A stretch of DNA of 64,000 bases, from positions 27,731,792 to 27,795,791 of the forward strand of contig JAJLRJ010000011.1 of assembly GCA_024195265.1 (NCBI GenBank). Reading direction: 5' to 3'. This DNA is from Dendrophyllia cribrosa (lineage: Eukaryota > Cnidaria > Anthozoa > Scleractinia > Dendrophylliidae). A model generated the notes under the pieces. The model did not search any database. It saw only the letters and a program-made list of their open reading frames with translations, and was not told the DNA's origin. A program made the translations under genes and the position numbers. Each line of letters opens with the position of its first letter. Position 1 is the stretch's first letter. Shown piece after piece: positions 30,110 to 43,300 of this stretch.

Positions 30110-30621
30110 AAATAGATTTTCATTTTTGATTTGGTTTTTTCTCCAGTTTTTTTGCAGAACTGGTTTTTGAAAAACTTTTTCAAAAACCACTCCAGATTCT
30201 GGAAACGAAAATGAAATCTATTTTGTCAACTAAATATTCTCCCAGTTTTTTTTGACACAGTAGTTGAGATAACGCGGTTCCCGGTGGAGCCGAAGGGCCC
30301 CTTAGTGTGAGCGTTTTCAAATTATGTGGACTTTAGGGATAGTTGGAAAATTGATTTAGCAGAAAATGAAATGGCATTTTTTCGATCAATGGCAATATAT
30401 TTCTGGTAAATTATGACAGTAAATGAGATTCGAAAAATGTGGAGGATTTTAGGAGAAAATGAGAAATGAAATTCTGGAATATTTTTATTGAGTTCTGATG
30501 GTTCTAACATAACGAGGCTAATCGAAATTTTGAGCTACTATTGTGCATAAGTTAGAGATAAGTTTTACGTTAAAAGTAACGGGCCCGAGGATGCACCGGG
30601 AACCGCGTTATCTCAACTACT
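30110..30621. repeat. Polinton right terminal inverted repeat, ~510 bp
   Basis: Mirror of 10886-11397. It has the same composite structure: 30259-30621 is a 363-bp module with inverted copies of the terminus at both of its ends. Similarity to the left end fades near 30110, just upstream of the VLTF3-like gene. Confidence 0.9.
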
Positions 30622-30712
30622 AAGTAGTCTGGGCACTAGACCCTTAACAGAACTATAACACGTGATAACACGTGACGACAAACTATAAGTAGACTGGGCA
30701 ATAGTGATTATA
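30622..30712 (+). repeat. ~64-bp tandem array seeded by the exon 8 donor site (right part)
   Basis: Continuation beyond the Polinton: AAGTAGTCTGGGCACTAGAC, then ACACGTGATAACACGTGACG and AAACTATAAGTAGACTGGGC. Joining left and right parts across the AAGTAG duplication restores an uninterrupted repeat unit, which confirms the insertion point. Confidence 0.85.
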
Positions 30713-31312
30713 AATATTTTACTATTTTAAGTCGTTATGCTGTATTTACGACTGCATTTTTAAGGCCTAAAGCTCTTTTATTTTATATTTAATGTAAAAT
30801 CACTGATAAAATGTAAATTTATACACCTATAGAGTGAAAAAGTAGGAAAGAAGTGAATTGATGGTAAAATCATTACACTGAAAGGCGTTCAGATTTTCAC
30901 GAAATAAGTCTCTATCACGTCTAAAAATTTTAACAAATCACATTTTACGGGAACGTCTTGCTTTTAATACAATAAAGGGTCGTTTTCCTGCATTTTATCT
31001 TTTTATCGAGTTTACGTGAAGCTTATGCAATAGTTTGCACATATGTGACCTCTCACGCGAAAACGTACACTAACGGCTTTCCGTTAAACGGGTAAAACGC
31101 ACGGCTATCGAACGGGTTAGAAACGGCTTACCAAGCCGTTTCAAACGGGTGAAACTGAACTGCTGAACGGCTTATCAATTATTTACCGGCGGTAAATTTT
31201 GTCTGCAACGCTTCCCAGCCGCAGACTATATTAAAACGACTGAATAACAAAAATAACTTGAAGGGCAAAACAAAACAAGCGAACTGCAAGCGAACTCCGT
31301 TGAACTTAACAT

Positions 31313-31425
31313 GCAGGAGAATTCGTTTCATTTTACCGGAGAAAATTATCTCCAAACACATGGTACCGCCATTGGAATGAAAAGGCAGTGGCTTTTGCCA
31401 ACATTTTCATGGCAGCGGATTATGT
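31313..31425 (+). pseudogene. Penelope-like reverse transcriptase relic
   Basis: ENSFHFTGENYLQTHGTAIG-type sequence in one frame and AFANIFMAADY in the next. This is the GTAMG...AN.FMA core of Penelope-like and related reverse transcriptases, with a frame change between. Only about 35 codons remain, nested in the 31041-32727 element. Confidence 0.45.
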
Positions 31426-31435
31426 GATACTTCTG

Positions 31436-31955
31436 GAGGATGTACCTACTTGTGGAGGATGCACCTACTTCTGGAGGATGTACCTACTTGTGGAGGATGC
31501 ACCTACTTGTGGAGTATGTACCTACTTGTGGAGTATGCACCTACTTCTGGAGTATGAACCTACTTGTGGAGGATGCACCTACTTGTGGAGTATGCACCTA
31601 CTTCTGGAGTATGTACCTACTTGTGGAGGATGCACCTACTTGTGGAGTATGCACCTACTTCTGGAGTATGTACCTACTTGTGGAGGATGCACCTACTTGT
31701 GGAGGATGCACCTACTTGTGGAGTATGTACCTACTTGTGGAGTATGTACCTACTTGTGGAGTATGTACCTACTTGTGGAGTATGTACCTACTTGTGGAGT
31801 ATGTACCTACTTGTGGAGTATGTACCTACTTGTGGAGTATGTACCTACTTGTGGAGTATGTACCTACTTGTGGAGTATGTACCTACTTGTGGAGAATGCA
31901 CCTACTTGTGAAGTATGTACCTACTTGTGGAGGATGCACCTACTTCTGAAGTACT
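31436..31955. repeat. Satellite, 19-bp unit, about 27 copies
   Basis: ATGTACCTACTTGTGGAGT repeats with single-base variants (GGATGCACC, TTCTGG). As 19 is not a multiple of three, all three + frames read the same 19-residue repeat without stops. The three long overlapping ORFs are therefore artefacts. Confidence 0.92.
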
Positions 31956-32824
31956 TTAATGACTTACTCCTAAAAACAGTGAAAACTATACTAGGAGGCA
32001 AGTTTACTAATTGTTAAAATATATCTTGAATGAAACTAAATATAATAATCAAAGTTAAAGACAGCAGGGAAAGTCATGTAGCAGAAAAACAAATTTAGCC
32101 CTTTTAAGTTTGTCGTATGCAGTTGTTGGTAAAAAGTGCACCAAATTTGCATGTGTCAAAAGGGTAATTTGAAACCTTAATACAGACCATCGGCGCTTCC
32201 AAGAATTCTCTGTTATCCTTGTAGCTTCGCTCACCAAATTACGGCAGGTAAACGGCAAGTGAACGGCTCGAACGGATAGCATTCGTGAGCTATATTTTTG
32301 TTGTGCGACATTGGTTTACACAAGGGCGTCTTTGTAGATTCCTCGTCACTGATGAGAAAAAAACCTCACTGGCTGAATCCTAAACGGACAACTCTGGCCA
32401 TTCGAAAGGACGACTGTAGCCGTTCTAACGGGTAAAGATTTTTCTGAACAGATTATGCAAAAGCCGTTCGAACGGATGGCGATTTCTTTCTGAACAGATG
32501 GACAATTTTTCTGAACGGATAACCTAAGCCGTTCGAACACATGCAAATTTTTTCTGAATGGATAGCACAAGCCGTTCGAACGGATTCAGAGTTTTTCTGA
32601 ACGGATGACCCAAGCCGTTCGAACGGATGTTAATTTTTTCTGAACGGATGATAAACGGCTAGTGAACGGAATTCCGTTCAAAAACGGAAAGCCGTTAGTG
32701 TACGTTTTCGCGTGAGAGGTCACATATTTTACGGCAGACCTCAAACGGCAAGCTCACTTTCGCCGTTTACTGTAAACGCGAGTGTAAAACTCTCTTATAT
32801 TAAGTGTATTTGATCCCATTGCAG

Positions 32825-33525
32825 TTAACCCTGTAACTCCTAAGACTGATAAAAATCAAAAATTCAATGGTACCATGCAAAAGTACTGCTGAGAAGGTTT
32901 CATTTGAATGGTCACACCATAGGATTTCATCAACAGACTCAAAAGTTAGAACAAATGGTACCATGCAAAAGTACTGCTGAGAAGGTTTCATTTGAATGGT
33001 CACACCATAGGATTTCATCAACAGACTCAAAAGTTAGAACAAATGGTACCATGCAAAAGTACTGCTCAAGAGGTTTCATTTGAATGGTCACACCATAGGA
33101 TTTCATCAACAGACTCAAAAGTTAGAACAAATGGTACCATGTAAAAGTACTGCTGAAGAGGTTTCATTTGAATGGTCACACCATAGGATTTCATCAACAG
33201 ACTCAAAAGTTAGAACAAATGGTACTATGCAAAAGTACTGCTGAAGAGGTTTCATTTGAATGGTCACACCATAGGATTTCATCATCAGACTCAAAAGTTA
33301 GAACAAATGGTACCATGCAAAAGTACTGCTCAAGAGGTTTCATTTGAATGGTCACACCATAGGATTTCATCAACAGACTCAAAAGTTAGAACAAATGGTA
33401 CCATGCAAAAGTACTGCTGAAGAGGTTTCATTTGAATGGTCACACCATAGGATTTCGTCCACAGACTCAAAAGTTAGAACTACACTACATGTCTCCATGA
33501 TTGACTCTGGGAGTGAAAGAGTTAA
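32825..33525. repeat. TTAACCC-ended element containing 7 copies of an 88-bp unit
   Basis: The ends TTAACCCTGTAACTCC and GGGAGTGAAAGAGTTAA are inverted. Inside, ATGGTACCATGCAAAAGTAC recurs at 32867, 32955, 33043 and onward every 88 bp. The same family with a different internal array lies at 43735-44660, and a fragment is near 38840-38900. Confidence 0.85.
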
Positions 33526-33650
33526 AACTAAATGAAAGTATGTGACAGGAAACTAAGCAATAAAGCTAATGAATGAATGATAACTTTATTTAGACACAGT
33601 AAAAATTCCTTCAGCATACAATTTTTTTTAAAAAGATAAAATGAAGATCT

Positions 33651-34127
33651 AGAGTGATTTTCTTCAGACCGTGAAACAGTATCTAGCACTAGCCAAAATT
33701 AAAACTAAACAAAAGAAAACAATGGAATTAGTGTTAAATAGTGTCTACTAGCGTCTACTAGCTTAGTTAATTTAATGAGTTTTGTTTGCTAATTAGTTAG
33801 CCATTCAGTTAGTTAAACGTCAGACCGTGAAAATTAATAGTTAGTACACTAATAGACGTTAGTAGATCTTATTTCCATTGTTTTCTTTTGTTTCTATTTG
33901 ACTATATTATACACTAACTCAGGGATGTAGATTCAGTTTTTAACAGCTGGAAATATAGGACTGACAGCCGGTTAAAAACAAGAAAAATGTAGTTCTTATA
34001 TAGCTGTACTTGGCTTTTATAGCCGGAAAAATGAAGTTCACAGCCGGGTAATCTCCCCGGTTCCGGCTATTATCTACATCCCTGCTAACTACTAGAAACT
34101 GTTTCACGGTCTGAAGAAAATCACTCT
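33651..34127. mobile_element. MITE, ~477 bp, with ~32-bp terminal inverted repeats
   Basis: AGAGTGATTTTCTTCAGACC at 33651 and its inverse ending at 34127 match over about 32 bp (through GTGAAACAGT). The interior is AT-rich and non-coding. A short repeat of the right end (GAAAATCACTCT) follows directly. Confidence 0.8.
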
Positions 34128-34312
34128 AAAGAAAATCACTCTATTATTACCAAACTAAACTAACTAACATTAGACTAAAATTACAACTTATTACATACTA
34201 AAGATGCTTTTCAAGGATACAGAATACCAAGAATACCTTGGCGCTTTTTAAAAGTTTAACGTATATAACTTGTTTGTATTTTTTTTGTTTGCTTTTACAT
34301 AAATCGAACTAG

Positions 34313-37300
34313 TTATCAACAAATACTTCATTACCACATGGAGCAGGACGAGTACGGTCACGTGATCGACACGTGCAAGAAGTATGGGTAAGTGCGTAAA
34401 TAATTCGGATGTTGGTGATTCAGCCTTATTCGATGCTTAAGTCCCGGCTTCACGTTCTAACATTGTTATATCACATTTGTTGGTTCAACAAAGTTAGAAC
34501 GTGTAGCCGGCATCAATGTTAAATAATGTTTGACTAGCAGTTTTTTGTTGGAAGAATGTTTGATCGAAATCAAAACATTCTTCCAACAAAAATTGTTATC
34601 GAGATAGAACCTTTAAATCGTTTATTCTTATTCCAAAATGCTACTAAAATAATTCGCAGTCACTCCATCTGATAAGCCACCAGGCTCCATGATGTAACGA
34701 TATTAATATTAACGATATTACGATATTCATAAGCTGACGTCCGATCTCATTCTCATAAGTGCATGGAAAGCGCCATGATACATGTGATATGTGCGCTATA
34801 TAAGTCTCTTCTTATTCTTATTCTTATTCTTATTCTTATTCTTATTAATTCAATATCATTACCTTCTTTGTTGGTGTTCTCAACAGCACTTTAGACACAA
34901 GTTTATGGGTGCAGGCTCTCTCGTACTTTGCCCGGCGCGAAACAGATTGCAAGTCCCAGATAATGGAGGTGCTGTCTCATATCCTTGCATAATGTTCGTA
35001 AAGTCACATGTAATCTCACATGACACGAGATGACTAATTAACTGATTACTTATTGATTACTTATTAATGTCATTGATCATTGATTAATTACAATGTTGTG
35101 ATATTAGCAAAAATTACATGAAAATGGTCTTCAGGAAATACTGAGATTTGTTGCCATGTTATTCTTTAAAAGAGACATTTCCTTAACAGCAAGTCAAATA
35201 TCGATCGTGGGAACCTCATGTCACCTCTTCTCGTGCTCCAAAATCTGGCGCACAACTCAACAGCAACATTAGCAGTAGTCAAGGTAACAAACACTTTTTG
35301 CTGCTATCATAAAAGCTGAACACTTTGAGGGATACTGTGCCGCCGAAATAACAAAATTTTGCTTGCCTTGGTTCCATGTTATATCACGATATGTCACCAA
35401 ATATTAAACACTTAATGACTGGTTACGAGGGAAATAGTGAATTTTGTTTCCCGAGACAAAGTCGAATGAAACATCGAGATTAGAGGGAAACGAAATTCAC
35501 TGTTTCCCGAGGGATCAGTCATTAAGTGATATTTAGCAACATAAAAAACATAACACAACACAGTTTGAAAAACGCGCCGAGCACTCGAGATAAACATCAA
35601 TCGCATCATAGTCATGCCACCTTTTGTCACGGTCTGATCACGTGCGCTAGCGGGCAACAGTGCAATGTTACCCTCTGACGTCAAAAATGTAGCCCGCTTT
35701 CGCAAATGTTGTCCGCTCATGGACGTTTGGCGGGAAACTGTTTGTTAGATGTCATGTGGCCATGAATCAACCAATGAACGCGCGCGTTGTATTGAGAAAA
35801 ACTCCAGGCCTCGGTTGTTCAAAGAGCGGATAACCTTTTATCCGCTCTTTGAACAACCGGGGCCAACTGTATAACATTTCCCTATACTTTTTCAGTAAAA
35901 AAAATTCCCGCGGACTTTGACTGGCTTCGCAGACAAATGTCGAAAAAATATAGCAAATACAGTTGTATAAATCTATGTGAAGTCGTTTGCGTTTAGCCCT
36001 CTTTAATAATCTGCATTTTGTTTAATTTTTTTAGGATTACATCATTCATCGTTTGCAACTGGAAGACGAACTAATTGCGAATGTAAGTAAATTACAACTT
36101 GGGAATGGTTGTCAGAAGTAAAATCAAAACCAAGAATGATTCCTCTCACTCGTTTTCCCGCGCTTGGCGCCTGCTTCATGGTTGGTTCGCGTTTACTTTT
36201 TTGAGTGAGCTTACATGAAGTGTAATCTCACTCTATGTCATGGGAAGTGTCCGTAAGTCCGTGGTAGTCCAATCTTCGGGTTGTCTTCGGTATCACGGCG
36301 CCTGGTCTCGAACAGATATTGTTTATTTCCGTACGAACGATGAGAGCACGAACACGCGAATATGAGCGAGGTTGAACACGAAGTGCTGCGAACTGATCCC
36401 GGATCATCCCGGATAACGAACGACGTATTTTCGATATCAAAAACACGGAACGTGGAAGCAACCACGTTTTTTCGCCATTGGAGAAAGAGAGGTAAGAGAC
36501 TCGAAATTTACGATGTTTTCGTGTTATATTGCACCAGTAATCAGGCACAGCATTCAAGCAATATGTCTATTGTTTTCACGTAAAGAGTTTTTCAGATGTT
36601 TTGAAGGTGCAGACAAAATCTTTGTCAACAAAAGGTTCCCTAAATCACCGAGATGTAGTTTTAAAGACAGCTGTGATGGCCGCCGAGTGACTTGTGCAGT
36701 CCAGCATTGCGAATTGCTCCATGTACAACATCTGGCAATCCATAACCCTGTCTCAGGGTCATATAATTCCCTTCTGGGAACAAAATATTTCCTTCGGGAA
36801 ACGATGAATTCTCTTCGGAGAACAAATAATGCCTTTAGAGACACAAATCTGGGTTAAGTGCAGTTACACTAAAACGTTGAAAAGTTATTGTTTGAAAACG
36901 TTGATGTTACTAAGTTTAAAATGTAAGTTAACTATACTTGTTACAGCTGCCTACATTCCAAAAAAACTTGAGAATAAATGTTAATGTTTTACTGTTATTG
37001 TTGGCAATGCTGATACTGTATGCAAACAGCTACATGCTATAAGCACCAACCAGGGCTCAATTTCATAAAACTTTTACAGCTGTAATTTACAAGTGTAGTT
37101 ATTGTTTCAGACCTCTGAAACAATAGCTACAAGCGTAAAAGTTTTATTAAATTGATCTTTGAATTTATATATTTTGATTAGAAGATAACATTGCCTGCCA
37201 TGAGTAAAATGGTGTCAATCTTTACTGTCAGTATGGGGTTTTACCACTCCTTACATGTGAAACCCGACCACGTTTGTTTGTCAGACACTGTTTTAAATAA

Positions 37301-40300
37301 ACACCTATTTAAAATAGGCACCCATCCTTGTGTAAATCCATGTGCGGTAGATCTAGAATTTTGTTCATGTTCACAGTTACAGTACTTCTTTAATCTTTAA
37401 TCATTATTTATACACGGTAAAAAAATCATCAGGTATAAAAATTCCTATACAATAACTAACGTACTAAAACCTCTATTAAGTGGTCATTTCTCAAAAACCC
37501 AAAATATGTATTCACCAGTCCTTTACTGGAAATGGTTCTCAAGGTCCTGAGGGTTTTAGCTTAACAGAGGGACTGCTGTATATGATTTACATTTTTTTCA
37601 GAAATTTGCTAATATGATAACTTTGATGATGACAATGATGATAATTCGGTCCTTGTAGTGACATTACATAGCGTGACAAAAATGATACCAAATTAACGAA
37701 CGATCTTCCAGTCCAACAAAACAAAAAATCATCCTCAACAAACCAAGATACTTTTCCAATACAGAAGCTCTTGAGACGTTAAGTTGCAAGCCACAATGGT
37801 GCTTGGTGGACATGTGTTTTTATCACATCTCTTGGACTTGGAACACTTGCACCAGTTATACAGTCAATGAACCATTTTTTAAGTTGTGCTTCCATACCTG
37901 TGACAGTACCACATTATATCGTTAAATAGTTTTTATGAAAAATCAAAGGCAGACAGCCTATGGTGTATTTCTCATTTAGCTTAATATCTTTGACAGTAAC
38001 ATTTTCGACATCATAAATTCCGTCTCTAGATATTTCCGTGCAAATTTTCATTGTAAGCTCACTCATGTACGCATTGCGGACCTATTTTTTCTTAAAGGGG
38101 CTCTGTCACCATTTTTTAGTGTTACTTTGAAAAGCCAAAGACATCTTTATATCAGTGAAAACCCAAAAATAAGAGCCCTGTTTTGTTTAAAATTATTCTA
38201 CTAGTGCTCAAAGAGTAAAAATAAGTGTCTTGGGTTGCAGATGGCCAGGATGGAAATGGATTGCATCTTGAATAAATTGGGCTAATTTTTTCAAGTTTAT
38301 CGCTTGTGTCTTGGAAAACTCGTTAAAACTCTGATTATGGTCAATTTATTTCTTCAAAAACTCACTTGATATCTTCCTCTTGGTGTTCTATAAGCATTTC
38401 GTGTACGACAGAGGTACTTAGTTTTAATTTGGGGTCGTTTTGACCCAAAAACCTCAAAATCACCATGACATAACTCCTTTAAACCTATGATGCACGGTTA
38501 AACATTTGTTGATCAACACTAAGTTGTTGCGACTGTTGTTAGCAATTTATTGTTGAACCTCGTATATCATGCCATGTTGAATGTTGAAATAAGCCATTCA
38601 ACATGTTCAACGTTCTTCAACGAAAATAGAGACAGGCTCTTTTCCGTTCAAGAAGTTGCGACTTACGTATGACGACAACCAATCGTTTTGTTTTTAAATT
38701 ATTGAATGTGTTTTCTCCTCATTCAACAAGTTGCAACATTGTTCAAAATTTGTCAGTTAATTGGGCAACAATTGAAGGGCTGAAGGCAGCAAAGGCCTTT
38801 GTGCATTTTTAAGTCAAGTTTCAAGTCTTCACCTTGTAGAAGAAAAAAAGTTAGAACCACGCTTCATGTCTCCATAATTGACTCCGGGTGTGAAAGGGTG
38901 AATACCAAGTTGTTTTTATGTTTCAGGACGAGCGATACATTCGTCAATATCGAGAGGAAACAGAGAAAATGCGGAAAGAAATCAAAGAACTAAAAACAAG
39001 GTGAGAAAGTTTATTGTGTTGTGTTATGTGTTTCAGATTTCTTTGTTTATGTCAGCGGTAAGATGTCTCTTTACAACTTGCAAAAACTATATATCTTTAC
39101 CAATATTTTACCAATACGGGCCTCACGTCACTAATTCGATAAAAAGAGGTAATTCAGCGAAAAGTTGTGTAATACGGCTCGGTGTATTGTCTGTACGCAT
39201 TATGTTTTCAGCGCAAAGATATTCCAAGGTGCGAAGTGCAGTGTGTGTTCCCGACCTTTGGACCTGCCTGCAGTGCATTTCCTTTGTCAGCATTCATTTC
39301 ACCAAATGTAAGTACAACACGTGCTGTGCTTATGAGTTATACGTGATTGCACCACGTTTGCCACGTGATTACACCATGCTAACCAGGAAAACCAACGTAC
39401 AAGCGAATCTTTGCTGACGTCATTGTTTTCATTTTGCTTCATTGGCATACGAATTTACGTGGAATACGAGTTGACTTCAAAAGTTGAAAGAGCTTGTTAA
39501 ACGTAGTAATATATGCAAGAACTGCAGAATTACTGGGTGGCAAAAGCGCTAATGACCCTTCCGTGTTACATTATCGCATAGCCTTGGTTCATGATTACGT
39601 CGTGTTATCTTTGCCACGTGATTATGTATCATTCACATGATCGTATTTCGTTCGGCCACGTAACACTATTCTTATCACATTTATTACAGCCATTTTGAAA
39701 TCACTGGTGATCCTTGCAATCTGATTGGCTCTCAGCAGTGCGATTTATTCCCGAATTGCACTATTTTTTGCTCTAAATCGCATATTTGCTCTAAATCGCA
39801 CTATTTTTTGCTCTAAATCGCATATTTGCTCTTAATCGCATCTTGACACATGACGTCTAAGTCTTTCTGTTTTGCATACAAAATAAGATATAAAAGCGTT
39901 TCCGGTTCCTCTATTTTACAAACTACAAAAATGAAAAAAATGAAAACTACTTTTTACAAGCTACTGGATCAATAACAATGTTTTGTAACTGACTAAAATC
40001 CTGTATTTGGGCGATTAAATTGTGCGATTTCAAAGTGTATGTAATAAAGTGGTAATTGAACTTCGTGTCGTGCAATTTTGGTCTGAAATCGTACTTGTGG
40101 TTTCAAATCGGAGTTTGAAATCACGCGTATGATTTCAGACCAAATTGCACTCCACTCAGTGCAATTAACATTATTAACACATATCTTTTTCATGTGATCA
40201 CATCGTGTTTGGCCATGTGTTCACACCTCGTCTGTCATATGCATGTGGATGCTAACGGTTTTTTCCTCATTTTGTTTCCTTGTCAGCTGCTTTGAAGGTT

Positions 40301-43300
40301 ATGCTGAATCAGATAACGAATGTCCGATATGTGCTCCTGAAAACAGGTACGTTACACTTCTTAAGGGGGGAGGGGAGTGAAGGTGACAGTTTTTGCACTC
40401 TCCCCAGGTTTTAGCGCGCCTCCGGAAACTACTAAATAAGTTTTTCTTGTTGTGTATTTTGCAGGAAAGTGCTTGACATTATACGACAACAAGAGCAGGC
40501 GAAAGACTTACATGAACAGTTCCATCACCAGGTAAGACAACATGTCTCCCAGGGGAGGGGAGGGTGGGTGGTACAGTTGACATACGACAACAAGAGCAAG
40601 CGAAAGACTTACACGAACAGCTCCATCACCAGGTAAGACAACATTTCCCCGGGGGAGGGGAGGGTGGGTGGTACAGTTGGCATACGACAACAAGAGCAGG
40701 CGAAAGACTTACATGAACAGTTCCATCACCAGGTAAGACAACATGCCCCCAGGGGAGGGGAGGGTGGGTGGTACAGTTGACATACGACAACAAGAGCAGG
40801 CGAAAGACTTACATGAACAGTTCCATCACCAGGTAAGACAACATGCCCCCGGGGGAGGGGAGGATAGGTGGTACAGTTGACATAAGACAACAAGAGCAGG
40901 CGAAAGACTTACATGAACAGTTCCATCACCAGGTAAGGCAACATGTCCCCGGGGGAGGGGGGGTTGGGTGAAACAATTGACATACGACAACAAGAGCAGG
41001 CGAAAGACTTGCATGAACAGTTCCATCACCAGGTAAGGCAACATGTCCCCGGGGGAGGGGAGGGTGGGTGGTACAATTGACATACGACAACAAGAGCAGG
41101 CAAAAGACTTAAATGAACAGTTCCATCACCAGGTAAGACAACATGCCCCCGGGAGAGGGGAGGATAGGTGGTACAGTTGACATAAGACAACAAGAGCAGG
41201 CGAAAGACTTACATGAATAGTTCCATCACCAGGTAAGACAACATGTCCCCCAGGGGAGGGGAGGGTGGGTGGTACAGTTGACATACGACAACAAGAGCAG
41301 GCGAAAGACTTACATGAACAGTTCCATCACCAGGTAAGACAACATGTCCCCAGGGGAGGGGAGGGTGGGTGGTACAATTGACATACGACAACAAGAGCAG
41401 GCAAAAGACTCACATGAACAGCTCCATCACCAGGTAAGACAACATGTCCCCAGGGGAGGGGAGGGTGGTACAATTGACATACGACAACAAGAGCAGGCAA
41501 AAGACTCACATGAACAGTTCCATCACCAGGTAAGATAGCGAAAGACTTACATGAACAGCTCCATCACCAGGTAAGACAACATTTCCCCGGGGGAGGGGAG
41601 GGTAGGTGGTACAGTTGGCATACGACAACAAGAGCAGGCGAAAGACTTACATGAACAGTTCCATCACCAGGTAAGACAACATGCCCCCAGGGGAGGGGAG
41701 GGTGGGTGGTACAGTTGACATACGACAACAAGAGCAGGCGAAAGACTTACATGAACAGTTCCATCACCAGGTAAGACAACATGCCCCCGGGGGAGGGGAG
41801 GATAGGTGGTACAGTTGACATAAGACAACAAGTGCAGGCGAAAGACTTACATGAACAGTTTCATCACCAGGTAAGGCAACATGTCCCCGGGGGAGGGGGG
41901 TTTGGGTGAAACAATTGACATACGACAACAAGAGAAGGCGAAAGACTTGCATGAACAGTTCCATCACCAGGTAAGGCAACATGTCCCCGGGGGAGGGGAG
42001 GGTGGGTGGTACAATTGACATACGACAACAAGAGCAGGCAAAAGACTTAAATGAACAGTTCCATCACCAGGTAAGACAACATGCCCCCGGGAGAGGGGAG
42101 GATAGGTGGTACAGTTGACATAAGACAACAAGAGCAGGCGAAAGACTTACATGAATAGTTCCATCACCAGGTAAGACAACATGTCCCCCAGGGGAGGGGA
42201 GGGTGGGTGGTACAGTTGACATACGACAACAAGAGCAGGCGAAAGACTTACATGAACAGTTCCATCACCAGGTAAGACAACATGTCCCCAGGGGAGGGGA
42301 GGGTGGGTGGTACAATTGACATACGACAACAAGAGCAGGCAAAAGACTCACATGAACAGCTCCATCACCAGGTAAGACAACATGTCCCGGGAGGAGGGGA
42401 GGGTGTGTGGTACAGTTGACATAAGACAACAAGAGCAGGCAAAAGACTCACATGAACAGTTCCATCACCAGGTAAGACAACATGTCCCCGGGGGAGGGGA
42501 GGGTGGAACAATTGACATACGACAACAAGAGCAGGCAAAAGATTTACATAAACAGTTCCATCACCATTTAAGACAACATGTCCCCGGGGGAGAGGAGGGT
42601 GGGTGGAACAATTGACATATGACAACTGTTGCTGGCGAAAGACTTTCATAAACAGTTCCATCACCAGGTAAGACAACATGTCCTCGGAGGAGGGGAGGGT
42701 GGGTGGAACAATTGACATAAGACAACAAGAGCAGGCGAAAGACTTACATGAACAGTTCCATCACCAGGTAAGATAACATATCCCCAGGGGAGGGGAGGGT
42801 GGGTGGTACAATTGACATACGACAACAAGAGCAGGCAAAAGACTTACATGAACAGCTCCATCACCAGGTAAGACAACATGTCTTCGGGGGAGGGGAGGAG
42901 GGGTGGTACAATTGACATACGACAACAAGAGCAGGCGAAAGACTTACATGAATAGCTCCATCACCAGGTAAGACAACATGCCCCCAGGGGAGGGGAGGGT
43001 GGGTGGTACAATTGACATACGACAACAAGAGCAGGCGAAAGACTTACATAAACAGTTCCATCACCAGGTAAGACAACATGTCCCCGGGGGAGGGGAGGGT
43101 AGGTAGTACAATTGACATACGACAACATAAGCAGGCGAAAGACTTAGACGAACAGCTCCATCACCAGTTAAGACAACATGCCCCCAGGGGAGGGGAGGGT
43201 GGGTGGAACAATTGACATACGACAACAAGAGCAGGCAAAAGACTAACACGAACAGCTCCATCACCAGTTAAGACAACATGCCCCCAGGGGAGGGGAGGAT

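Larger units (their letters stand above)
10886..30621. mobile_element. Polinton/Maverick element, full length, 19,736 bp
   Basis: The ends are AGTAGTTGAGATAACGCGG at 10886 and its exact inverse ending at 30621. They are flanked by the 6-bp direct repeat AAGTAG (10880-10885 and 30622-30627); a 6-bp duplication and AG...CT ends are typical of Polintons. It contains a protein-primed polymerase B near the left end and an integrase near the right end, with capsid protein, packaging ATPase and adenain-like protease between them. It is inserted in the VPS11 intron after exon 8, within a 64-bp satellite. Several genes are frameshifted, so this copy is probably not autonomous, although the ends and the duplication are intact. 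Confidence 0.95.
31041..32727. mobile_element. ~1.7-kb element with 45-bp terminal inverted repeats
   Basis: ATATGTGACCTCTCACGCGA at 31041 and its inverse ending at 32727 match over about 45 bp, including TACACTAACGGCTTTCCGTT. Inside are a Penelope-like relic (31313-31425), a 19-bp satellite (31436-31955) and degenerate GCCGTTCGAACGGAT repeats (32390-32690). No transposase was found. The inner satellites may have expanded after insertion. Confidence 0.8.

Noticed and set aside
29986..30190. Longer start for the VLTF3-like gene inside the terminal repeat
   Set aside because: The extra 57 residues are encoded by the terminal repeat and look like K/N-rich read-through.
31388..32017. 209-residue Cys-rich repeat ORF
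   Set aside because: Generated by the 19-bp satellite; all three frames give the same repeat, so it is not evidence of coding.
36228..36583. Possible gene of ~110 codons on either strand
   Set aside because: Two overlapping frames on opposite strands in repeat-like sequence; no domain or splice support.
40508..43264. Minus-strand ORFs of 60-117 codons and plus ORFs in the exon 16 array
   Set aside because: Period artefacts of the 100-bp tandem units.
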